A stretch of DNA of 9,899 bases from CAYFVR01 sp046541515 (GTDB taxonomy: Bacteria > Desulfobacterota > Desulfobacteria > Desulfobacterales > Desulfococcaceae). The DNA lies in the NCBI GenBank assembly GCA_046541515.1, contig JBKHDD010000180.1, forward strand, positions 1 to 9,899, read 5' to 3'. Below are positions 1 to 6,040 of the stretch, piece by piece; position 1 is the stretch's first letter, and each line of letters opens with the position of its first letter. Made by a program: the position numbers and the translations under genes. The notes under the pieces were generated by a model. That model saw nothing but the letters and a program-made list of their open reading frames with translations. It did no database searches and had not been told where the DNA came from.

Positions 1-303
1 CAAAATTCAATAAATTTTTAAATTTAAGCTAAACTTTCTATCAAAAGAAATTTTTCAGAAAGATCCGCACCCCATCGATTTCATGGAGGCGATCTATCGA
101 ATCTTGACGCTCGCCATGCAATCGCTTGAAGACGGGACCGCCTATTGCCGAAAGACCGCCCAGAAATTCATAAACGCCATCATCGACGCGGCCCTCAGGC
201 AAACGTCCCTGTCAAAGAGCGCCCTCGTGGGCGGACCGGGCTGAAGGTCGAAAGTCGAGTTATCGCCTCCTGAAGAGGGTCCGTTCTCGCCGGATCGTTA
301 TTG
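1..303. other. Gene-poor left edge with a doubtful short ORF
   Basis: The first 60 bases or so are very AT-rich and then composition changes sharply. A plus-strand frame from ATG at 83 to TGA at 242-244 would encode 53 residues (start MEAIYRILTL, end SALVGGPG). That frame stays open upstream of the ATG, so it could be the tail of a decayed gene. I see no convincing Shine-Dalgarno sequence and do not recognise the peptide. It lies tail-to-tail with the transporter gene that ends at 304. No clear terminator hairpin with a T-run is visible between them. Confidence 0.3.
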
Positions 304-1248
304 TCAGTAGCCAAAAAAGTCGAAAATATACTTGGCTGCAGTGAAAACCATCACACTGGCCAGCATCCACTTGATGGCCTTGGCTGGTACAAACTTTTGG
401 CATCGAGCGCCAAGATACATTCCTGCCATTCCTCCTATCCCGAATAAAATTCCCAACAGCCAGTCTGGTGCCACGGAAAGATGCGGATAGAACGGGGCAA
501 TGGCCTGATAAAAGGCTACACCTGCAACTGATGTAATAAAAGTTCCCATCAGTGCGGCTCCTGCGACGATATAGACTGGCAACCCGAAAAAGGTGATAAA
601 AAACGGAGCAATGATTGAGCCACCGCCTATGCCATAAATTCCTCCAACAATGCCGATAATGAAGCTGAGAAGAAAAATACCCCAGAATGAAACGTCATAT
701 GTTTCGCTATAGAAAGTGAATCCCAGTCGCTTCAAATTGAAGTGAGTAACCGTTGTTGCCGGCAAAACATTGGGACCGGCCCCCCCAGTGTTGCCACTTC
801 TGACCATTTCTTGAAAGCGTGATTCGCTACCTTTCTTGGCCCCATTCTTAGATTTTTTCAGTACATCTGCCACCATTTTAAAACCGATATAGAGAAGAAC
901 ACAGGCGGCAAAAAGTTTGAAATGTTTGGGATCTGGCAAATAGAGCACCCGTACCATGGCACCTATAAAGACGCCTGGTAGCGTACCGAAGACGACAACC
1001 CAGGTCAGAGGCCACACCATCCGTCCTTCGCGCCAGTAGCGATATACCCCGCTGGGGATGGCAACAACATTGAACACCTGGTTGGTGGCGCTGACGGAGG
1101 GGTTGGTATACCCCATAAAGGACATCTGAAACGGCAAGAGCAGAAATGCTCCGGAAACGCCGCCCATCGAGGTGAAAAATGAAATGATGAACGCCACCAA
1201 AGGTGGAATCCAAAGCGCGACTTCGATACCGGCAGTCTGAAAAAACAC
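304..1248 (-). CDS. TSUP (TauE/SafE) family oxyanion permease
   Basis: This is an inner-membrane transporter of the TSUP family, which moves anions such as sulfite, sulfoacetate or sulfonates. It has two hydrophobic halves. The first carries the glycine motif GGVSGAFLLLP (about residues 29-39) and the second GGIYGIGGGS (about 202-211), the paired repeat signature of the family. A long polar loop (about 130-178) separates them. The longest frame opens at TTG 1281, but I prefer GTG at 1248 (314 residues) because AAGGAGG at 1257-1263 sits 8 nt before it, while the TTG has no such site. The gene is divergent from tunR. In sulfate-reducing deltaproteobacteria one class of TunR proteins is reported to repress TSUP transporter genes, so tungstate, molybdate or a related oxyanion is a reasonable substrate guess. 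The substrate itself cannot be read from the sequence. Confidence 0.9.
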   Translation of the reverse strand: MFFQTAGIEVALWIPPLVAFIISFFTSMGGVSGAFLLLPFQMSFMGYTNPSVSATNQVFNVVAIPSGVYRYWREGRMVWPLTWVVVFGTLPGVFIGAMVRVLYLPDPKHFKLFAACVLLYIGFKMVADVLKKSKNGAKKGSESRFQEMVRSGNTGGAGPNVLPATTVTHFNLKRLGFTFYSETYDVSFWGIFLLSFIIGIVGGIYGIGGGSIIAPFFITFFGLPVYIVAGAALMGTFITSVAGVAFYQAIAPFYPHLSVAPDWLLGILFGIGGMAGMYLGARCQKFVPAKAIKWMLASVMVFTAAKYIFDFFGY

Positions 1249-1282
1249 AGCAACCCCCTCCTTTATGAAAACGCTTGCCAAG

Positions 1283-1310
1283 TGTCACGAATGTGAATAT
1301 ATTAGTGACA
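1283..1310. promoter_or_regulatory. 28-bp palindrome, candidate TunR operator
   Basis: The arms TGTCACGAATG (1283-1293) and TATTAGTGACA (1300-1310) are inverted repeats matching at 9 of 11 positions, with a perfect outer TGTCAC/GTGACA. They are separated by 6 bp. This 11-6-11 layout is that of the Xer dif site, which fits a regulator derived from Xer recombinases. It overlaps the predicted -10 region of the transporter promoter, as expected for a repressor site. It also lies 127 bp before the tunR start, so autoregulation is possible. TunR has a reported motif of about 30 bp that I could not compare base by base here. Confidence 0.65.
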
Positions 1311-1330
1311 ATTAAACAGCGACAAGTCAA
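1301..1330 (-). promoter_or_regulatory. Predicted promoter of the TSUP transporter
   Basis: On the minus strand, TTGACT (plus 1325-1330) is a good -35 box. ACTAAT (plus 1301-1306) is a 4-of-6 match to a -10 box with an 18-bp spacer. The -10 falls inside the right arm of the 28-bp palindrome. Transcription would start within or just past the palindrome, so a bound protein would block it. Confidence 0.4.
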
Positions 1331-1362
1331 GGCCAATTTGAATGCGGTCGAAAAAAATTCCA

Positions 1363-1391
1363 TTGGTTATTTTTTCAGTGCATGAGATAAC
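1363..1391 (+). promoter_or_regulatory. Weak candidate promoter of tunR
   Basis: TTGGTT (1363-1368) and GATAAC (1386-1391) are spaced by 17 bp and match the sigma-70 boxes at 3 and 4 of 6 positions. Transcription would start about 40 bp before the tunR ATG. The match is poor enough to be chance. Confidence 0.25.
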
Positions 1392-1436
1392 CACAACGAA
1401 TAAACAGTAAATCATGAAAAATCAGAGGGATTGGCA

Positions 1437-2498
1437 ATGGCTGGTTTCAATCGAAGTGATGATGGACGAATTGTCTCCATTGCGGAAGGAGACGAGTATC
1501 TTGACTATTCCCAACTGAATCAATTGGAGCAATCATTCCGGAGGTGGGCTGAAAATTCAAAACGCGAAGATGTCCGTTTGTCCAGACGAAGAGTTTTGGT
1601 TATTTTTCTTTTGATCAGATATACCGGTGCAAAGTTAAACGAGGTTTTATCTATTAATATACATACCGATCTCGATTGGCCCCGCCATTTGGTGATTTTT
1701 CGTTCGAATGGGAATGAGGCCACGGAGTCAAGGGAAGTTCACCTTTCACAATCTCTTGCCGACGAGATAAGGGACAAAATCGACACATTGAAACCACACA
1801 AGGATTCAGAAAGGCTGCTTGATCTGGACCCTGGTTTTGTTCGTCGTAAGTTTTATGAAAGAGCTGTAGAATGTGGTTTTCCAAAGCGGCTGAGTGGCCC
1901 GGAAGCTATTCGCAAAGCTCGAGGCGTGGAGTTGATGCAAAGCAACATCCCCTTACCCGCTGTTCAGATGATGCTGGGCCACTCTACTCCCAATCTAACC
2001 TCGTCGTATGTCGCCTTCTCAAAGGATGAAATTCAAGCCGTCGCCAAGCGTTTTCTGGAAAAGGAGTCCGGGCGCAAAACAAGCGCCCGAAACAGTTTTT
2101 TTGGAAAAGTGGCAGAAATACTGAAGGGCGACATACAAACACGCGTTGTTATGAAAACACTGGAAGGGAATTCCGTCATCGCCGTAATTACGAACGACAG
2201 TTTGGAGCGGCTTGGCTTGAGTTCAGGCAGATTAATCACGGCCGAGGTAAAGGCTCCGTTGGTAATTTTGCATGGTGGTGAAGAATCTCCAAAATGTAGC
2301 GCGGAAAACAGACTCAGGGGAGTGGTGACCAAAATTACCAAGGGTGAGGTCAATACGGAATACATTGTCAAGATTTCTGAAACGATTGAGATATGCGCTG
2401 TTGTTTCTTCTACTCGAAGCTCGCCCTTTGAATTAAAAATTGGAGACTGTGCGTGGGCATTATTTAATTGTTCCGCCGTGGTTCTTCACATCGATTAG
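1437..2498 (+). CDS. tunR: TunR-type regulator: Xer-like integrase fold with two TOBE domains
   Basis: This is a predicted tungstate/molybdate-responsive transcription factor of 353 residues. Residues about 25-205 follow the tyrosine-recombinase fold, including TGAKLNEVLSI (64-74), the PEAIRKARG box (155-163), LGHSTPNLTSSY (180-191) and Tyr191. The active site is incomplete. The first catalytic Arg is Lys66 and the His of the HxxR box is Glu156, while Arg159, His182 and Tyr191 remain. This argues for DNA binding without recombination. Residues about 219-280 and 291-351 are two TOBE/Mop-like domains, which bind molybdate or tungstate in ModE. ATG 1437 is chosen over TTG 1431 because GAGG (1425-1428) is 8 nt before it. 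The TunR family and its link to TSUP transporters in sulfate reducers are known. The assignment here rests on architecture and on the divergent TSUP gene. Confidence 0.88.
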   Translation: MAGFNRSDDGRIVSIAEGDEYLDYSQLNQLEQSFRRWAENSKREDVRLSRRRVLVIFLLIRYTGAKLNEVLSINIHTDLDWPRHLVIFRSNGNEATESREVHLSQSLADEIRDKIDTLKPHKDSERLLDLDPGFVRRKFYERAVECGFPKRLSGPEAIRKARGVELMQSNIPLPAVQMMLGHSTPNLTSSYVAFSKDEIQAVAKRFLEKESGRKTSARNSFFGKVAEILKGDIQTRVVMKTLEGNSVIAVITNDSLERLGLSSGRLITAEVKAPLVILHGGEESPKCSAENRLRGVVTKITKGEVNTEYIVKISETIEICAVVSSTRSSPFELKIGDCAWALFNCSAVVLHID

Positions 2499-2527
2499 AA
2501 TATTATTCTATGATTAAAGAAGGATAT

Positions 2528-2860
2528 ATGGCTGTATTGAACACATTTGGCTTATTCATCGTTACCGCTATCGCAAAAATCGTTGGCTGTTACCTGCCAT
2601 ACCTTTGGTTGAAAAAATCGGCCTCGCCGTGGGTCTTGTTGCCCGCCGCAGCAAGTCTCGCGCTGTTCGCCTGGCTGCTCTCCCTCCACCCGACGGCAGC
2701 GGGGCGGGTCTATGCTGCTTACGGAGGCGTGTACGTCTCGGTCGCCCTGGTATGGCTGTGGCTGGTGGACGGGGTTCGTCCGCACGTCTGGGACTTTGTT
2801 GGAGTGGCAGTCACCCTGCTCGGTATGGGGATCATCATGTTCGCGCCCAGGGGTGGATGA
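2528..2860 (+). CDS. ynfA: YnfA/UPF0060 family small membrane protein
   Basis: This 110-residue protein with four predicted membrane segments (about 4-26, 34-52, 61-80 and 88-106) is typical in length for the UPF0060/YnfA family, which is related to small multidrug resistance transporters. Family-like stretches include CYLPYLWLKK (21-30) and RVYAAYGGVYV (60-70). ATG 2528 is preferred over an upstream in-frame start at 2468 that would lie inside tunR. It gives the normal family length and has GAAGGA just before it, at short spacing. It follows tunR by 29 bp on the same strand, so co-transcription is likely. Its first 30 codons are AT-rich like tunR, while the rest is GC-rich like the DNA to the right, suggesting a mosaic. 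The substrate is unknown. YnfA proteins have been linked to efflux of cationic drugs, and a role in oxyanion homeostasis is only a guess from position. Confidence 0.88.
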   Translation: MAVLNTFGLFIVTAIAKIVGCYLPYLWLKKSASPWVLLPAAASLALFAWLLSLHPTAAGRVYAAYGGVYVSVALVWLWLVDGVRPHVWDFVGVAVTLLGMGIIMFAPRGG

Positions 2861-2878
2861 CCGATCCCGAAATGCCAA

Positions 2879-2903
2879 TTCGATTCCCGCTTTGGGAACC
2901 GAA
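2879..2903 (+). terminator. Hairpin 18 bp after ynfA
   Basis: TTCGATTCCC and GGGAACCGAA form a 10-bp stem with one mismatch around the loop GCTTT. It sits just after the ynfA stop. There is no following T-run, so it may be a transcript-stabilising or Rho-assisted 3' structure rather than a canonical intrinsic terminator. Confidence 0.35.
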
Positions 2904-2914
2904 CCGGCGTCCGA

Positions 2915-2960
2915 AAACCGGATGCGAAGTTGTTGCGGCTCGACGCCAGGTATCCGGTTT
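2915..2960. repeat. Inverted repeat with 9-bp perfect arms
   Basis: AAACCGGAT (2915-2923) is repeated inverted as ATCCGGTTT (2952-2960). A second pair, GGCGTC (2906-2911) and GACGCC (2942-2947), interleaves with it in an a-b-a'-b' order. In RNA that arrangement would be either a pseudoknot or two competing hairpins. The function is unknown. Confidence 0.4.
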
Positions 2961-3147
2961 CACTGCAAACCCGTCACCCTCGTCCGGCGCCGGGAAATCA
3001 GGGGAGAAAATCGTTTCTCTGGTCGGGTTGTCGGAAAGTGGTCGTGAGAGATGACTTCGGCGTTTATTATCAAAGAGTTGCGAGGAGCGCGGGCTTTGAG
3101 ACTGTTTTGCGCCAGGTCGACGCGCCCTCCACCGCTCCCCTTCGAGG

Positions 3148-3192
3148 GCAAACAGGCCCGGAAAACCAATGCGGTTCTCCGGGACTGTTTGC
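3148..3192. repeat. 45-bp imperfect palindrome (20-bp stem)
   Basis: The arms 3148-3167 and 3173-3192 pair over 20 bp with two mismatches. They comprise GCAAACAG/CTGTTTGC, CCGG/CCGG and AACC/GGTT around a 5-base loop, AATGC. It is the strongest stem in the gene-free region. It lies 188 bp before the DksA-like gene. It could be an intergenic REP-like unit or a structured transcript element. Confidence 0.55.
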
Positions 3193-3211
3193 GTTTGGGG
3201 GATGCCCAAAC
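3193..3211. repeat. Second hairpin abutting the 45-bp palindrome
   Basis: GTTTGGG (3193-3199) and CCCAAAC (3205-3211) form a perfect 7-bp stem around GGATG. It starts at the base after the large palindrome ends, giving a tandem double-hairpin unit. Confidence 0.45.
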
Positions 3212-3379
3212 CCGCATTCAGTCGAAATTTTGTCGGGGCGTGTCGAATACGTCCTTGACCCGTCAAACCTCGCGACCCATTCGGAATCCCAAGGTGAATA
3301 ATTGGGGGGCTTTTTTTCAGGCCAAAAAACCGGCGGCCATTGATTGGGCGTTCCGGCGTCAATCCAAGAGGAAAAACGT

Positions 3380-3727
3380 ATGCGCGACGACATCGATCTC
3401 GAATTTTTCAAAAAAGCCCTGGAGGACCGGCTGGCCGCCATTCAGCGGGACGCGGAGGGACGGGACACCGGGCCGGTGGAACTGGACCAGACCCGCATCG
3501 GCCGCCTGACCCGGATGGACGCCATGCGGCAACAGGCCATGTCCCAGGCCGCCGCCCGGCTGACCGAGCAGGAGCGCCTGCGCATCCTTTCCGCCCTGGA
3601 TCGCATGAAATCCGGCGATTACGGCCGCTGCATCGTCTGCGACGAGGATATCGAGGAAGGACGCCTGCGGTTCGATCCCGGCATTCCCACCTGCATCGCC
3701 TGCGCCCGGAGGGCGGAAAACGGGTAA
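3380..3727 (+). CDS. Short DksA/TraR family C4 zinc-finger protein
   Basis: This 115-residue cytoplasmic protein has an N-terminal helical hairpin region (about 5-78) with the family stretch VELDQTRIGRLTRMDAM (33-49). It has a C-terminal CxxC-x17-CxxC zinc finger (Cys84, Cys87, Cys105, Cys108). DksA/TraR proteins insert a coiled coil into the RNA polymerase secondary channel and modulate initiation, often with ppGpp. This one is shorter than E. coli DksA (151 residues), as in the many short DksA-like proteins, so whether it contacts RNA polymerase is inferred. ATG 3380 is chosen because AAGAGGA (3366-3372) sits 7 nt upstream. The longer frame from 3344 has no family-like extension. It converges on the hydrolase gene with a 70-bp gap in which I see no clear terminator. 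Confidence 0.88.
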   Translation: MRDDIDLEFFKKALEDRLAAIQRDAEGRDTGPVELDQTRIGRLTRMDAMRQQAMSQAAARLTEQERLRILSALDRMKSGDYGRCIVCDEDIEEGRLRFDPGIPTCIACARRAENG

Positions 3728-3797
3728 TTCCGCTTCCCCCTCCCCGATCGCGCGTTCGCCGACCGGATTCTTTCCAAAGCTTCTTCGTCCGCCCCGA

Positions 3798-4667
3798 TCA
3801 CCCCGTCGCTTCAAACGCTTCCGGATGCCCCATTTCCACGGCGCCGCCCGCTTCCCGGGGGAGGATGTTCGCCCTCCGGAGAAATGCCGTCACTTTCCGC
3901 CAGAAATCCGGCCAGTTGGGCGGCAGATCGTTGTGCCCGGCGTCGTAGGTCAGCAGGGTGGCGTCCGGAGCGGCTTCCACCAGTATTTGGGCGTGGCGAT
4001 AGGGGACAACGCCGTCCCGCCGCCCGTGGGCGATCAAAATCGGCTGTGAATATTCCTGGATCACCGATAGGTTGTCGAAGGGATCGCGCATGAGAAAGCC
4101 GGGAACCAAATAGCGACGGGTGAACCAGCGGGCGCTGGTGAAGGTGGACGTGATGATCATCGCCGCGGATGGCCGCTTGGCCGCCAATTGGATGACCGCG
4201 CCGGCCCCCAGGGACCGGCCGAACAGCACGATCCGCTCTTCGTCCACGTCGTCGCGGGCCGCCAGCCAGTCGTAGGCCGCCACGAAGGCGCGGGTGGCGC
4301 TTTCCTGGGAGGGGGTTCCTTCCGACCGCCCGTAGCCCGGATATTCCACCAGCAACACGCCCAGCCCCATGCGGGTCAGCGGTTCCAGCGTTTCCGGCCA
4401 AAAATCAATCAGCTCCCCGTTGCCGTGGCCGAAGATGACGGCGGGGGCGGGGCCGGTGTTTTTTCCTCGCCGGGGCGGGAGATACCAGCTTTCGGACCGT
4501 CCGCCGGGAAGGTCCAGCCAGACCGTTTCCATCCCCGGAAACGTCGTTCGAACCTCCGGCGGCGGGCCAATCAGGTCCCGGGGAAAGAGCACCTGCCGCT
4601 GCATGAAAAAAAGAACGCCGCAATAGGCGGCGTAGATTAAGGCGGTCCACGAGGCGATGGTGATCAT
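3798..4667 (-). CDS. Membrane-anchored alpha/beta hydrolase
   Basis: This is a serine hydrolase of the alpha/beta fold, similar in layout to the BEM46/ABHD13-type group. An N-terminal hydrophobic anchor (about residues 2-22) is followed by the catalytic domain. HGNGE (81-85) fits the oxyanion-hole strand, and FGRSLGAG (149-156) is the nucleophile elbow with Ser152. Asp218 in HGRRDGVVP and His245 in DAGHNDL complete the triad. The frame is open to ATG 4775, but I prefer ATG 4667 (289 residues). It starts directly at the hydrophobic anchor, whereas the 36 extra residues are Arg/Gly-rich and unlike a signal sequence. GGTGA lies 5 nt before it. The true start is uncertain. The substrate is not predictable, with an ester or lipid likely. 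It lies downstream of endA on the same strand, but hairpins lie between them. Confidence 0.85.
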   Translation of the reverse strand: MITIASWTALIYAAYCGVLFFMQRQVLFPRDLIGPPPEVRTTFPGMETVWLDLPGGRSESWYLPPRRGKNTGPAPAVIFGHGNGELIDFWPETLEPLTRMGLGVLLVEYPGYGRSEGTPSQESATRAFVAAYDWLAARDDVDEERIVLFGRSLGAGAVIQLAAKRPSAAMIITSTFTSARWFTRRYLVPGFLMRDPFDNLSVIQEYSQPILIAHGRRDGVVPYRHAQILVEAAPDATLLTYDAGHNDLPPNWPDFWRKVTAFLRRANILPREAGGAVEMGHPEAFEATG

Positions 4668-4781
4668 CGGTTTCACCGTTGGGAAATCCCGTTGAGTAAG
4701 GGGGCGTCCGGCCGCGCGGAAAATTTGACGGATTTCGATTCGGCCGCTTTTTCCGCGCCGCCCGCCGGAACCCATACTCGC

Positions 4782-4810
4782 CCTTTACGAATGCTTTTCC
4801 CCCATGTCAA
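4782..4810 (-). promoter_or_regulatory. Possible promoter of the hydrolase
   Basis: A perfect minus-strand TTGACA (plus 4805-4810) is followed after 17 bp by TAAAGG (plus 4782-4787), a poor -10. If it is used, transcription would begin near 4775, which favours the internal start at 4667. The TTGACA is also part of a hairpin arm (4806-4824), so it may be coincidental. Confidence 0.25.
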
Positions 4811-4857
4811 GACTTGTTCTTGACCCACGCGAATCCCGCGGACGCGGCGCTCCGCGG
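4806..4857 (-). terminator. Tandem hairpins just after endA
   Basis: CCGCGGA (4836-4842) pairs with TCCGCGG (4851-4857), ending one base before the endA stop codon. GTCAAGA (4806-4812) pairs with TCTTGAC (4818-4824). Both are perfect 7-bp stems. Neither has a T-run, so this is an atypical 3' end for endA rather than a canonical intrinsic terminator. Confidence 0.35.
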
Positions 4858-4858
4858 C

Positions 4859-5634
4859 TCACCAGAGTCCCCGATCCCGGCAAGGGGCTTCCACGAACGG
4901 GTTTTCGTTGCCCTGAATCGCCTCGATCCGTCGGCTTCGCTTGCACTCCCAGTCATCTACCGGGTCGGCGGCTTCCCAGCTTTTCATCAATTGTTCCTCC
5001 GCGCGGGAGAGGTCGATTCGTCCTTCATACGCCCAGACCATGTACCGAACCGTCCGCGCGATGTCGCCGCGAACCGAATCGGTCGGCTCCGCCGCTTCCG
5101 ACGTCACCTCGAAATCGCACCGTCCGAACTCCCGCGGCTCGCCGGGAATCATGCCATACGGCCGGTTGGACCGCCGCTGGTTGATGAGGCCGACGGCCGG
5201 GACCAGATTGTGCATGTCCGCTTCCATGTAGCGATATTCCCGGGATTTTCGCCGGGCGTTTTCCCGCCCGCTCCGTTTTTTGCAGTTCAGCCCCGGGATG
5301 ACTTGAAGCCATTCGGGCAGGCGGCATTGCCACGACCGGCTGGATTTCCATTCCTCGAAGGTATGCCCGAACCGCGACGCCGGAACGACGTGCTCCCACT
5401 CCACCCGGGTCGCCCGCACTCCCGCCCCCGTGTTGCACCGCACCCGCTTGGACTTGGAAAACGCGCAATCGCAGTAAAACGTCCGCCGGTGGTCCGGGTA
5501 GACCTCCGCCTCCAACAGGTCCGTGGCCTCGGCGTAGTGCTCGACGGCGGTGTTGCCTATTTCGCCGAGGAAGCAGGCGGCGAAAAGGAGGGGGGGAGGA
5601 AGAGGGCCAATTGGAAAAGGCGGAATTGTTTCAT
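4859..5634 (-). CDS. endA: Endonuclease I (EndA/Vvn family), apparent frameshift in signal peptide
   Basis: This is a secreted or periplasmic non-specific nuclease of the His-Me finger class. The mature part matches E. coli EndA in order: TFYCDC, RVEWEHVVPA with the catalytic His, MEADMHNLVPAVGLIN with the metal-binding Asn, AAEP, RGDIART, DDWEC and a C-terminal QGNENPFV. Several cysteines are consistent with disulfides. The unbroken frame reaches only TTG at 5515. In another frame ATG 5634 opens a signal peptide, MKQFRLFQLALFLP. A C7 run (G at plus 5590-5596) joins the two frames if it is read as 8 (or 5) C. That gives about 258 residues, hydrophobic residues 5-20 and a lipobox-like FAAC. 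As written, the ATG frame stops after 25 codons. This is a sequencing error, a phase-variable tract or an inactivated export signal. The gene identity itself is firm. Confidence 0.85.
5590..5596 (-). repeat. C7 tract in the endA signal peptide
   Basis: Seven G on the plus strand (seven C in the endA sense strand) lie between the leader codons and the mature coding frame. A change of +1 (or -2) restores one continuous frame. Tracts of this kind are typical of slipped-strand phase variation, and equally typical of assembly indels. Confidence 0.6.
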
Positions 5635-5736
5635 GTGAAAATATTCCGATTTGAGTGAAATAATGGCGGCCGCAACCCGGTGGTCCGGGAAAATTGCCGC
5701 GAGTTTGCGGAGGAAAAAACGCGCCTGTCGATTTTT

Positions 5737-6040
5737 TTAACGAATCGTCGGGATAAGAATAAGGGGGAAATCAAAACAACCGTCATTCTTCGATCTCTCT
5801 CGCCGCCTCCGCTCGGCAACCAACTCATCCGCCAGACTGACATTTCTTGGGATGTGGCGAAATCGCCGCCGGAGTGGTTTTTCGATTGCGGACCTGGATT
5901 CAAGGGGCAGGCCGTCGCCAACCCTTCGAACGACGAGGCGGTCCCTCCTTCAAATTAAGTGCGCCAAGGATATCTGGCGGAATCACGACTTTTTCGCCTG
6001 AATTGACCTGGATTTCTCCCGGCAATTCCTCGGTTTTCAT
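5737..6040 (-). pseudogene. AbrB/MazE-type antitoxin, frameshifted
   Basis: ATG 6040 follows a good ribosome-binding site (GGGAG, 7 nt upstream) and opens an AbrB-type swapped-hairpin domain: NSGEKVVIPPDILGALNLKEG at about residues 13-33. The frame then runs off family and stops at 5900. In another frame, starting at the same point (about 5943-5945), the expected continuation appears: DRLVVRRVGDGLPLE, then SLADELVAERRRRERS, a typical VapB/AbrB antitoxin tail, to a stop at 5737. Two missing bases (or one extra) in the GGG run after the KEG codons explain it. Its ATG overlaps the TGA of the DUF6064 gene (ATGA). No intact toxin follows. An ATGACGGTTGTTTTG start resembles a PIN toxin beginning, but the resemblance is lost after five codons. 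Confidence 0.65.

Larger units (their letters stand above)
2861..3379. other. 519-bp gene-free, hairpin-rich region
   Basis: No frame here has a convincing start, family resemblance or natural composition. The long open frames are those expected by chance in GC-rich DNA. The region contains several inverted repeats (2879-2903, 2915-2960, 3148-3192 and 3193-3211), each listed separately. A TTGACC at 3255-3260 could be a -35 box for the DksA-like gene, but no good -10 follows at 16-18 bp. Confidence 0.5.

Noticed and set aside
1437..2498. Active tyrosine recombinase or integrase marking a genomic island boundary
   Set aside because: Two TOBE domains, loss of catalytic residues and the divergent TSUP gene fit the TunR transcription factor family better. 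No attachment-site duplication was seen.
2835..3362. 175-codon minus-strand frame in the hairpin-rich region
   Set aside because: Composition is unnatural, there is no ribosome-binding site or recognisable motif, and overlapping open frames occur on both strands here.
4814..5638. 274-codon plus-strand frame opposite endA
   Set aside because: It covers a firm EndA-family gene on the other strand. Its length reflects high GC content, not coding.
5631..5790. VapC toxin after the AbrB-type antitoxin
   Set aside because: Only MTVVL resembles a PIN toxin start. The next codons show no DASALL-like motif in any frame.
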